DNA of 64,000 bases from GCA-2720975 sp964467985. GTDB taxonomy: Bacteria; Planctomycetota; UBA1135; GCA-002686595. This document shows positions 1-8,199 of this stretch, in pieces (position 1 is the first letter of the stretch; each line of letters opens with the position of its first letter). A model generated the notes under the pieces. That model made no database searches. It saw only the letters and a list, made by a program, of their open reading frames with translations, and had not been told where the DNA came from. The translations under genes and the position numbers were made by a program. The stretch is taken from NCBI GenBank assembly GCA_964467985.1, contig CAYXTP010000009.1:124001-188000 (forward strand), in the 5' to 3' direction.

Positions 1-1165
1 TGACGTCGTCCAGGACGATCTGCCTTCCGATCCCGGCCTCCGCAGCCGCCAGATGGGGCACCCAACGTACGCTGCCCGCGGCGGTGCGTTGCAGTCCAAA
101 CCAGTAGACGACCGCACCTGCATCCCAATCCGTGCTTTGCTCGTGATGAGAGTAGTAGGTCTTGCCGGTCACGATGTCCTTGAATCCGTCGCCGTCCACA
201 TCCGCCAGGGCGACCGAGTGCAGTTCGCTGAAATGTAGCCCATAGAGGTTTTCTTCCGGCTTGGAGCCCATGATGAGGTGCTGCACGAAGGCATTCTTCC
301 CCTCTGTTTGGATCTGTTCATACCAGGCCAGGCCAAACTCATGGGCAGCGAGACTGGTGATCACATCCTGGTCGCCGTCGCCGTCAACGTCGTAGGCGTG
401 GATTTCTGCACCACCGATGGGCGCGAAACTAGCCGGATGAAAACTCCAGCGCGGGTCGCCATCTAGATCCGCAGGCTGTGCGTACCAACCGTTCTTGGCG
501 AGCACATCGAGTCTGCCGTCCCCATCCATATCGCCAACGCCAAGGCCGTGGCCGAACTGACGCGGAGCAACCGCATCCGAGACGGGATGGAACGTCCAGG
601 CTTCGAAGGGAGCCTCAGAGTTGATGGTGGCGTAGCCAAACGCCCCGGCGTTGGTGCACACCAGTTCTGGGGTTTCATCTCCCACCAGTTGAAGCAGCTG
701 CGGAGATTCGTTGGCGACGCTGTCCATAATCGTGTGCCGCTGCCAGTGCTCGTCCAAGCCCTCTGGACCAGGGTTTTCGTAGATGTACCCCGGCGTGCCT
801 GGAAACCCAACCGCCAGCACATCCCCGTGGCCGTCGCCATTGAAGTCGCGTACCCAAGAGAAAAAGTGGTCCGTGTATCCGGCGCGGTCTTGAGGGACAG
901 CGGGTCGGATCTCTCCACCTAACTCGAAACTCGGGCCCTTGAACCACTGCGGCCCGGACGTCACATCCAGAATGCCGTCTCCGTCGATGTCCCCCACCGC
1001 CGCACCCTCTGAAAAGTACACGTCCGTCAGGTGACGGCGCTCGAAACTGTGCAGCAGGTGAGAGTCTTGGGCGAGCGAACTCGAGTTCGCATTCAAGGCT
1101 CCCACTCCCACGGAAAGCAATATGGACGATGGGAGGATGAGCCGCGGAAGGTGTGTGAAATTCAT
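1..1165 (-). CDS. FG-GAP/VCBS repeat secreted protein (C-terminus cut off by window edge)
   Basis: The reading frame is open from an ATG at 1165 to the window edge (388 codons seen), so the C-terminus is missing. An N-terminal hydrophobic stretch (about residues 8-24) ends near a possible signal cleavage site around residue 32. Five Asp-rich calcium-binding loops of the FG-GAP/VCBS type follow: GDIDGDGILDV (58-68), then DFNGDGHGDV, DMDGDGRLDV, DVDGDGDQDV and DVDGDGFKDI. Such repeats usually build an extracellular beta-propeller; the ligand is unknown. The ATG overlaps the stop of the upstream enolase-like gene (ATGA, 1162-1165), so the two are probably translated together. The family call is solid from the loops. 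The function is not known. Confidence 0.85.
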   Translation of the reverse strand, partial: MNFTHLPRLILPSSILLSVGVGALNANSSSLAQDSHLLHSFERRHLTDVYFSEGAAVGDIDGDGILDVTSGPQWFKGPSFELGGEIRPAVPQDRAGYTDHFFSWVRDFNGDGHGDVLAVGFPGTPGYIYENPGPEGLDEHWQRHTIMDSVANESPQLLQLVGDETPELVCTNAGAFGYATINSEAPFEAWTFHPVSDAVAPRQFGHGLGVGDMDGDGRLDVLAKNGWYAQPADLDGDPRWSFHPASFAPIGGAEIHAYDVDGDGDQDVITSLAAHEFGLAWYEQIQTEGKNAFVQHLIMGSKPEENLYGLHFSELHSVALADVDGDGFKDIVTGKTYYSHHEQSTDWDAGAVVYWFGLQRTAAGSVRWVPHLAAAEAGIGRQIVLDDV

Positions 1166-2631
1166 GAGATGGATCCGGCGTTCGGGTGGGTCAGACTATC
1201 AGGAGTCCAGTCCTCCAGGGGTGTGGCAAAGCTCGGGTCCAAGGCGGCAGCCAGCCCGAAGTGGGCGTCCGCCACCGTCCCCAGATTCAAGCGCCCGGCA
1301 TCGACGCGCAGGGTCGCGAACCCCTCAGGGTGCCTCCTGTACAGGTCCCCGTGGGCTCGAACCAGATCGTCTTGCACAGGCGCGGGGAACATGGACAGAC
1401 CCTTGAAGTAGTGGTGTCCGTTGCGCTCCGTGTGCGTGATGCCCAGGCTGGAGACCACGGCCAAGTCCTGTAGCAGCGCAACCGGCCCTATGTTGGTGAG
1501 GTCTTCACTGCTCAACAGCCACGCGCATTCGGGTTCTTGCCGACACCGATGCGCCACAAGACACGCGTTGGCGACACTCTTGAAGACGCCCTTGCAGTTC
1601 TTGTGACTGGTGCCCGCATATCCGGCATCCAGGGCGGCCCTGGCGGAGTGAATCTCGCTGTCGGACTCGTCGATAATCAACAGCGGACGATCAACCCAGG
1701 CGCGTAACTCGTCGGCAGTGGACTTGGACAACGTCTGGGCACGGGGCAGGGGTTGCTCCACGAAGAGCATCCGGCTGCAAAGAAACTCCAAGTCCTGATC
1801 CGAACGGATCGCATCCCAGGCTTCGGCAAAGGTCCCGAGATCGGCGTACTGTTCGTTGCCGTCCAGAGTGACACGGGGTTCGTCTACTCGCTGCTCGAGA
1901 AGGGTGCCAATGCGCCTGAGGCGCTCTAGGTCGTGTTCGCCATTGCCCGACAGCTTCAATTTGAAGTGGGTGAGACCGTACTCGGCGATGCACTCCTCCA
2001 ACGTTTGGGGGAGTCCGTCCACCACACGGTCAACGCTGGCCACGTCCTCCAGGGTCAGCGGGTCGGTGAGGCCCACCGTGTGGCGCAGCACCACACTGCG
2101 CAGGGGAGCTTCGGGCAATAGAGCCTCCCAGCCCACACCTTGCAGCTCTTCGTGCAACTCTCCAGGTTGAACGCCCAGCATCCCACTGCGCAGAGCCCAG
2201 CCAAAGGGAACGCCCGCTGCTCGGCAGGCCCCGTCGATCATCGCACGCTCCACCAAACTCACGCCCAGATTCCAAAGCAAGGGGGGGTGACTCGTCCCCT
2301 TTGCCCAACTCTCCTGACTGGCGTAGAGAGTTCGCCAAAACTCGAAGGCGTTGGGCTGGTCCCCGATCGTCGGGCCTGAGGCCAGGGCGCGGGTGATCAC
2401 CTCCAGCAGGGCTGGCAGGTCCTCGGCGTGAGTCGTGTCTGGGTTCTTGGTGAACCACTTGGGCACGAGCCCCTCGGCGGCCAATCCGCACACTCGCTGG
2501 CCGTCAAACTCCGCTTGTACCTCGAGCAACAGGTGCGGCAGAGAGGTCAGAGTCCCTATCCCGAATCGGAAGGGCATGCGCGTGTGCATGTTCACAACAC
2601 GAACGGAGGCGCTCAACATGCGACAGGTCAT
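1162..2631 (-). CDS. Enolase-superfamily enzyme, mandelate racemase/muconate-lactonizing type
   Basis: This 489-aa protein has the active-site pattern of the MLE/mandelate racemase branch of the enolase superfamily. The general-base KxK motif is at K224/K226. The metal ligands are probably D257 (LDGNEQ), E292 (VEQPL) and D321 (IIDES). A second lysine group lies at SHKNCKG (344-347). Members abstract a proton alpha to a carboxylate, in acid-sugar dehydration, lactonization or epimerization. The substrate cannot be read from sequence, and at 489 aa it is longer than typical 350-400 aa members. ATG at 2631 is used; ATGs at residues 5, 15 and 19 are alternatives. It lies between a GT2 gene and the VCBS gene, overlapping the latter by 4 nt, so a sugar-related substrate is a guess only. 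Confidence 0.75.
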   Translation of the reverse strand: MTCRMLSASVRVVNMHTRMPFRFGIGTLTSLPHLLLEVQAEFDGQRVCGLAAEGLVPKWFTKNPDTTHAEDLPALLEVITRALASGPTIGDQPNAFEFWRTLYASQESWAKGTSHPPLLWNLGVSLVERAMIDGACRAAGVPFGWALRSGMLGVQPGELHEELQGVGWEALLPEAPLRSVVLRHTVGLTDPLTLEDVASVDRVVDGLPQTLEECIAEYGLTHFKLKLSGNGEHDLERLRRIGTLLEQRVDEPRVTLDGNEQYADLGTFAEAWDAIRSDQDLEFLCSRMLFVEQPLPRAQTLSKSTADELRAWVDRPLLIIDESDSEIHSARAALDAGYAGTSHKNCKGVFKSVANACLVAHRCRQEPECAWLLSSEDLTNIGPVALLQDLAVVSSLGITHTERNGHHYFKGLSMFPAPVQDDLVRAHGDLYRRHPEGFATLRVDAGRLNLGTVADAHFGLAAALDPSFATPLEDWTPDSLTHPNAGSIS

Positions 2632-2722
2632 GGAGACTCAGAATACACAGCCCGGCCGAGTCCATCCACGACATCCGGGTTCAGAAGCTCTGGAGCCGAT
2701 GGACCCAAGTTCGCGGGCGAGG

Positions 2723-3667
2723 CTAGGCCGGATCACTTCTGCGCAAGGCCGCTTCGAGCGTGACGGGTCGGGCTCCCAGCTCGGCGCGACTCTCCGTCAC
2801 ACGCGGAAGCTCCTGCAGAGCAAGGGCCAGCCAGACCAACTCCTCTCGGCGACCGGCCATCGACGCATCCAGTGCGTCACGCCAGATGGCTGTGACGTGG
2901 TCGCGCGCCACGTCGGCATCGTCGAGGTGCTTCCAGAGCAACAGGTGACGGTTCTTCTCGATCGCGGCGAGCACGACTTGCTTGGGAACCGCTCCGCCAA
3001 TGGTCCCCCGATGGTGATGCTCCACCACTGAGAGCGGAATCTCCACTACGCGCCGGCCCGTGCGCCAAGCACTCAAACAGAGGTCCACATCCTCCCAGTA
3101 GAACGGTGCGAAGAGTGGGTCGAAGCCACCTCCCGCCAGGAACTCTGAGCGTCGCATGAGGAGCGCCCCGCCAATCGCGAAGGGAATCGGTACGGGGTCG
3201 GACCTGCCCGAGTCCTCGCGCGCCACGACCCGCAAGTGGCCGTCGTCCATTAGCAAGGCGTTGTGGGACTCCGGCCGGCTTGGCTCACCGTTCAACAGGA
3301 CTCGGGGCGATGCGGCGAAGACCTCCGGATCACCCAGCGCGTCGAGTAGAGGGGCGAGGAACCCCGGCCGCACGCGCACGTCCGGGTTCAAGGCCAACAG
3401 GTACTCGCCGCGGGCAAGGCGCGCACCGTTGAGCAGCGCGGGACCGAAGCCGCCGTTCTCGTCACGAGAGATCACCCGCAGTCGGCCTGCAGGGAGGTCT
3501 GAAAATCGATCGGCCAACCAGGCACTGAGAACTCCGGTGCCCGTGTCGTCCACGACCACGACCTCCGCGTTCCAGGCCTCCAGCTCCCGCAGGAGGGGAG
3601 GCAGATTGGCCTCCAGGAGTTGGGTGTCCGCAAGTGAGGGAAGCACGGCACTGATGAGTTGCGTCAT
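2723..3667 (-). CDS. GT2-family glycosyltransferase, rhamnosyltransferase-like
   Basis: A cytoplasmic GT-A fold transferase of 314 aa. The nucleotide-sugar binding strand VVVVDD is at 36-41. A DxD-like metal site is NPDV (94-97). The acceptor-side acidic motif is FYWEDVDLCLSAW (residues 189-201), typical of WbbL/rhamnosyltransferase-type GT2 enzymes. GGALLMRR (166-173) is also usual in this group. The start ATG overlaps the stop of the upstream GT4 gene (ATGA, 3664-3667), which implies translational coupling. With that GT4 it probably adds residues to one surface glycan. Donor and acceptor are not known. Confidence 0.85.
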   Translation of the reverse strand: MTQLISAVLPSLADTQLLEANLPPLLRELEAWNAEVVVVDDTGTGVLSAWLADRFSDLPAGRLRVISRDENGGFGPALLNGARLARGEYLLALNPDVRVRPGFLAPLLDALGDPEVFAASPRVLLNGEPSRPESHNALLMDDGHLRVVAREDSGRSDPVPIPFAIGGALLMRRSEFLAGGGFDPLFAPFYWEDVDLCLSAWRTGRRVVEIPLSVVEHHHRGTIGGAVPKQVVLAAIEKNRHLLLWKHLDDADVARDHVTAIWRDALDASMAGRREELVWLALALQELPRVTESRAELGARPVTLEAALRRSDPA

Positions 3668-6015
3668 CTAGGCACCTCCGACTCTCGAGGCGCCCCAGGT
3701 GCGTGCCACTGGCGGGCGCGGTGGCCCAGGTCGCCACCCATCAAGCGCGACCTCAGAGTTTGGGCACTGCCCCCCGCCGCCAGCATCTCTGCCCGGCGCC
3801 AATCCAATTCGGCCAAGATGCGCGTCAACTCGCGTGTGCCTGCAGTCAGATGCCTGGCCACCTCGTCGGGTTCAGGTCGCGCAGCCTGAGCTCCCGACCC
3901 ATCCGGAAGCACCCCGGACAATAGGGACTGCACCTCACCCCGTAGCCACTGTTCGTGGGTTCGCAGGGCGACGAGCTCCTGCTCGAGTCCGCGTGCGTGG
4001 CTTCCAGCACGCTCGCATTCGTCGCGAGCATTCCGCAAGTCGGACTTTTGAGCCTGAAGTTCACGTTGTTGTCCCTCCCGTGCGGTGAGTGCGCCCTGCA
4101 GCCACTCGCGTTCCTCGCTGTAGTTCTCCAGTGCTGCTTGCGCGTCACTCAAACGCGCCTGCAACTCGACTTGGCTCGCGTCCCGGCCGGCTACCTGGCC
4201 TGTCAACCATTGGTTCTCTTGCCTTAATTCTCCTAGGGCGCCGTCGGCGTGCTCCTTGGCTTGCGCAAGACGCGCGTACTCGCCTTGCAATCCCTCGATA
4301 TCCGCTTCGCCCTGCTCGATGCGCTTGGCGTACCAATCCAGCTGCTGCTCAAGCGCAGAAAGTTGCTCTTCTCGCCATGACGCGCGGTCTTGAGATTCAA
4401 CGAGAGCCTCGGAATGGCTTCGCGTCTCGTTCTCGAACCACTGCTGGACACGCCGGCCCTCATGCGCCTCGTCGCGCAGACGGCTGCCGCGGCCAATGGC
4501 ACGAGCAGTGAATTCCATAGGAGACTCGTCAAGGCCCATGCGATCCGCGAGAGACTCGAGGCCGCGTGACACCTGCGTGAACAATTCGCGTGTGGGCAGA
4601 CGCGCGAGGTCTCGGTAACGACTGACGAACTCCTCCAGGTGAGCGGGCAGCACCCGCTGGGGAGAAACCGCTAGTTTCTGCGCCTTCAAATCCCCGTACA
4701 CCTCGGTCCACTGCTGTGCCTCAAGACTCAGCTCAAAGGGGACCGTGATCCCTCCTCTCAGGAACGCCAGCAAGCTCGGCTCAACGATGAGGCGCGTTAG
4801 CGATGTGACGAGCGAGTGGACGTCGCCCCGTTCGAACAGCAGTCCGTCGAAGCCCTCCCGTACTCGCTCCACGGTGAACGCACTGCGCGAGACGACGACT
4901 GGGCAGCCCGCAGCGTGGGCTTCCATGATGACGAAGGGGGCATTCTCCACCCACAGCGAGGGCACCACCAGGACGTCAACGTTCGCCAGGATGCGGCCCA
5001 ACTCTTCAGTCCGATAGTCCCCGCACCACTCCGCACCTACGGCCGATGCCCGTTGACGCATGTGTTCCAGGTAGACGCGATCGGTGCCGCCACCGTGGAT
5101 CGTCAGGCTAGCCTTGCCCGGGGCGAGCTGCTCGAAGGCATCCAACAAGAGATGCAGACCCTTGTGTTTGCTGATCCCACCCAAGAACCCCAAGCGCAAG
5201 GTCGCGCAGTCCGTGTGCAATTTCCCGGCTGACAAGTGCTGCACATCGATGCCCGCGGGCTGAACCTCGAGAGCACGCCCGAGCTCAGCCTGCAGTACCC
5301 TGAGCAGCTGCGGCGAGCTGACGTAGCAACGGTCGACTCCAGCTGCGATCGCTCGCCCCGTGGCTTGAACCTCGATGATCGTCTCGCGCGCTGCTTGCAG
5401 CCCATCCACCGAATCTGCGGGTCCGTCCAGAATGGCACGCAATTGTTCCGCAGGCTCGCGTTCGAGATCGCCCTCCAAGACCCATCCGTGGTGATTCCCG
5501 AGCTGCGAGAAACGACTCAAGAAAGCACGCCCTAGTCGGGCTCGGGCCAATCCATCGACATCCCCGGCAACCAGGTCGGACAAGTCCGGTCCACAAAGGG
5601 TGGGACAATCGGCTACGAGGAAAAAATCGTGCGCCTGGTACAGGCTGGCCAGGCTCCTCTCGCGAACGGCGTCGAGAACACCGAGTCCCAGATCCTGCAG
5701 GTGCTCGATGTGGACGACATCCGGGCGTTCCGAGTCGAGAAAAGCCCCGAAGGCGCGGCACATGGTCTCGCGGTGCCCCGGTTCCGACAGTTCCGGAGGC
5801 GGGAGGTGGATCCAAGTGACGGCCCAAGACTGCCCCCTCACGCCTCGCATCTCTCGCCGTTGGGAGTAGGGCGCTAGACCCTCTAGTGCACAGGGTGCGA
5901 AGACTTCGACCTCCAGCCCAGCTCGCGTCAGGGCTTGGGCGAGGTTGGCCGCATGAGTCTCGACGCCCGTCCGCACGTGGGGCGGTAGGCCGTGGACAAC
6001 GAGGGCGACGCGCAT
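3664..6015 (-). CDS. GT4-family glycosyltransferase fused to a long C-terminal coiled coil
   Basis: A 783-aa protein with two parts. Residues 1-445 are a GT-B glycosyltransferase: a Gly-rich N-terminal motif, the C-terminal donor-site strand GFLGGISKHKG (276-286), and the GT4 EX7E motif with E358 and E365. Residues 520-700 are rich in E, Q, R, A and L with heptad spacing and repeat a pattern like E-(R/W)-W-L near 530-690, so they should form a long coiled coil. Normal GT4 enzymes end near 400 aa, so the roughly 330-residue tail is unusual. It may set chain length, oligomerize, or tether the enzyme to a partner. The start ATG at 6015 gives the usual MRVALVVHGLPP opening. The gene overlaps the downstream GT2 by 4 nt. 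Confidence 0.85.
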   Translation of the reverse strand: MRVALVVHGLPPHVRTGVETHAANLAQALTRAGLEVEVFAPCALEGLAPYSQRREMRGVRGQSWAVTWIHLPPPELSEPGHRETMCRAFGAFLDSERPDVVHIEHLQDLGLGVLDAVRERSLASLYQAHDFFLVADCPTLCGPDLSDLVAGDVDGLARARLGRAFLSRFSQLGNHHGWVLEGDLEREPAEQLRAILDGPADSVDGLQAARETIIEVQATGRAIAAGVDRCYVSSPQLLRVLQAELGRALEVQPAGIDVQHLSAGKLHTDCATLRLGFLGGISKHKGLHLLLDAFEQLAPGKASLTIHGGGTDRVYLEHMRQRASAVGAEWCGDYRTEELGRILANVDVLVVPSLWVENAPFVIMEAHAAGCPVVVSRSAFTVERVREGFDGLLFERGDVHSLVTSLTRLIVEPSLLAFLRGGITVPFELSLEAQQWTEVYGDLKAQKLAVSPQRVLPAHLEEFVSRYRDLARLPTRELFTQVSRGLESLADRMGLDESPMEFTARAIGRGSRLRDEAHEGRRVQQWFENETRSHSEALVESQDRASWREEQLSALEQQLDWYAKRIEQGEADIEGLQGEYARLAQAKEHADGALGELRQENQWLTGQVAGRDASQVELQARLSDAQAALENYSEEREWLQGALTAREGQQRELQAQKSDLRNARDECERAGSHARGLEQELVALRTHEQWLRGEVQSLLSGVLPDGSGAQAARPEPDEVARHLTAGTRELTRILAELDWRRAEMLAAGGSAQTLRSRLMGGDLGHRARQWHAPGAPRESEVPR

Positions 6016-6068
6016 GACGAGTCAGTCTAGTGCCGACCCCGGGCGCATCAAAGAAAAGAAGACGGGGC

Positions 6069-7004
6069 CTAGCCCTCTTGCTCTTCCAACCAGCGCTCCG
6101 CATCGATGGCTGCCATGCACCCCGTGCCCGCTGCAGTGATGGCCTGGCGGTAGCGCTTGTCCATCACATCTCCGCTGGCGAAGACGCCCTCGACGGATGT
6201 ACGAGTTCCATCATGCACGGTCAGGTAGCCCGCGTCATCCATGTCGAGCTGCCCCTTGAACACCTCGGAGTTAGGATCGTGGCCGATGGCGATGAAAATC
6301 CCGTCACACTCCACTTCGGATTCCGATCCGTCGCGCGGGTCGGTCAAGACCACGCGGTTCACCTTGCCGTCGTCGCCTGCGAGGATGTCCTTCACCGTCC
6401 GGTGCAGCAGCCACTCGATCTTCTCGTTGCGTTGTGCGCGATCGAGCATGATGCGCGACGCGCTGAAACCCTCACGGCGGTGAACCACGGTCACTTTGCT
6501 TGCAAAGCGGGTTAGGTAAATGGCCTCCTCCATGGCCGAGTCTCCGCCGCCCACGATCAGCACGTGCTTGTCGGGGAAGAACGCTCCGTCGCAGGTGGCG
6601 CAGGCTGAGACACCGTGACCCATCAAGGCCTTCTCGGCCTCCAAGCCGATCAGTCGCGCCGAGGCTCCGGTCGAGATAATCACGCTCTTGGTTCTGTACT
6701 CGTTGAATTCCGATTTCAGCACGAACGGACGCGAGCTGAAGTCGACTTCGGTGATGTGCTCGAACTGCATGTCCGTGCCAAAGCGCTCGGCCTGCTTTTG
6801 CAGATCTTCCATCATCGCGGGGCCCATGACGCCCTCCGGATAACCCGGGAAGTTCTCGACGTCGGTTGTGATCGTCAGCTGGCCCCCCGGCTGCATGCCC
6901 TGGAAGAGCGTAGGCTTGAGGTTCGCGCGCGCGGTGTAGATGGCGGCGGTGTATCCGGCGGGGCCGGATCCGATGATGATAACTTCGTGGACTTGATCGT
7001 TCAT
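6069..7004 (-). CDS. trxB: Thioredoxin reductase (NADPH)
   Basis: A 311-aa flavoprotein matching TrxB along its whole length. The FAD-binding motif is GSGPAG (12-17). The redox-active disulfide is CATC (C135, C138) within the NADPH domain. GGGDSAMEE (152-160) is the NADPH-binding loop, and the C-terminal FAD motif is GVFASGDV. It uses NADPH to reduce thioredoxin in the cytosol. ATG at 7004 is clear from the MNDQVHEVIIIGSGPAG opening. No Shine-Dalgarno is visible; the minus strand just upstream is pyrimidine-rich (CCTCCTTC). It is divergent from the next gene with a 106-bp gap. Confidence 0.97.
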   Translation of the reverse strand: MNDQVHEVIIIGSGPAGYTAAIYTARANLKPTLFQGMQPGGQLTITTDVENFPGYPEGVMGPAMMEDLQKQAERFGTDMQFEHITEVDFSSRPFVLKSEFNEYRTKSVIISTGASARLIGLEAEKALMGHGVSACATCDGAFFPDKHVLIVGGGDSAMEEAIYLTRFASKVTVVHRREGFSASRIMLDRAQRNEKIEWLLHRTVKDILAGDDGKVNRVVLTDPRDGSESEVECDGIFIAIGHDPNSEVFKGQLDMDDAGYLTVHDGTRTSVEGVFASGDVMDKRYRQAITAAGTGCMAAIDAERWLEEQEG

Positions 7005-7110
7005 TGCAAAGAAGGAGGGAAGGCGTCGAAGGGCCGGGCAAGTGTAGGGTCCTGTTCGCGGGCGGCAACCGCAGCTCCCTTGGGTTGAGGCTCTGTATGC
7101 TGATCCGACT

Positions 7111-8196
7111 ATGAATCACTCCCCGGAACCGGCCCCGCAGCCTCAGCCCAGCAGCGTTGCCGAGTGGGCGGACACCTGGCTGCCGCACCTCGAGGACTTG
7201 GCTGAGCGCCTGAGGGCCTGTGCTCGCCTGACCATGGCCGCGGCCCTGCAGGCCGATCGTCTGGAAACGGTCAGCCGGCCCCTGTCGATGGGCGCCGGGG
7301 ACACCACATTCGGGATCGACGAAGCGGTGGAATCTGAGCTCAGTCAGTGGTTGGACGAACGAGCACAACTTGCACCCATCTCCCTGCTGACTGAGGATGC
7401 CGGTTGGCGACACCGCGGTCCGGACGGGTCCGGGGGCGTGCGTGAACTGGATGGCTTCGACCACGGCGGACCGCGCCTGTGTGTGGACCCGGTGGATGGC
7501 ACGCGCCACCTGATGCTCGACCTGCGCTCTGCCTGGGCAGTCATCGCCCTGGCCCCACCGGGCGCCGGTACCCCGCGCCAGCGCGAGGCCTGCGCCGCCT
7601 GCCTCATGGAGCTGCCCGATTCTAGGGCGCGTGTGGCCAGGAGACTGAGTGCGCGTCGCGGAGCAGGGACCCGGGTGGGCGAGATCGAACTGGCGACGAG
7701 CCAACTCATAAACTCACGGGAACTGCGGGTCGACGGGGACGACCGCATGGATCACGGCTACATGCCCTTCTTTGCGTTCCACCCAGACCTGCGCGCGAAC
7801 GTGGCGCAGTTGGCGTTCGATTTCTTCCAACGCCTCGAGAGCGAAGAAGGGGCTGAACTCGTTCACTGCTACGACGATCAGTACATCTGCAATGCAGGCC
7901 AGCTGGCGCTCACGGCAATGGGCACATACCGCATGGTTGTGGATGCACGCCAGGCCATTGCACAGCACCGGGGTAGGCCCGCCCAGACCACCAAACCCTA
8001 CGACGTTGCGGGAGCGATCCTGTGTGTCCAAGAAGCCGGTGCCGTGGTCACGAGTCTCGAAGGGGCCGAACTCGATTTCCCCTGGGACACAGAAACCCCC
8101 TTGAGCTTTGCGGCGTTCACGAATCAAGCCACACGAGAGCGGGCAGAGCCTCACCTGCTGGCGGCCCTGGCTCAGCTGCGCCCTCTCAGCGACTAA
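7111..8196 (+). CDS. Inositol-monophosphatase-family protein
   Basis: A 361-aa protein of the IMPase/CysQ/FBPase lithium-sensitive phosphatase superfamily. The metal and phosphate signature DPVDGT is at 126-131. The upstream glutamate is in LLTED (E95), and the second metal Asp is in PYDVAG (D298). Family members are usually 250-280 aa. The extra length is a Pro-rich N-terminus (residues 1-25) and a central segment around 160-260 that I cannot assign. It should hydrolyse a phosphate monoester in a Mg-dependent reaction, but the substrate (inositol-1-phosphate, PAP, or another sugar phosphate) cannot be told. It is transcribed alone, convergent with the NOR genes with only 3 nt between the two stops. 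Confidence 0.8.
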   Translation: MNHSPEPAPQPQPSSVAEWADTWLPHLEDLAERLRACARLTMAAALQADRLETVSRPLSMGAGDTTFGIDEAVESELSQWLDERAQLAPISLLTEDAGWRHRGPDGSGGVRELDGFDHGGPRLCVDPVDGTRHLMLDLRSAWAVIALAPPGAGTPRQREACAACLMELPDSRARVARRLSARRGAGTRVGEIELATSQLINSRELRVDGDDRMDHGYMPFFAFHPDLRANVAQLAFDFFQRLESEEGAELVHCYDDQYICNAGQLALTAMGTYRMVVDARQAIAQHRGRPAQTTKPYDVAGAILCVQEAGAVVTSLEGAELDFPWDTETPLSFAAFTNQATRERAEPHLLAALAQLRPLSD

Positions 8197-8199
8197 CCG

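Noticed and set aside
463..918. A 151-codon minus frame in the VCBS gene
   Set aside because: A different frame of the same strand. The correct frame carries five calcium loops and is open to the window edge.
6472..7704. A 410-codon minus frame spanning trxB and the phosphatase-like gene
   Set aside because: It overlaps trxB in another frame and is antisense to the IMPase-family gene, both well supported.
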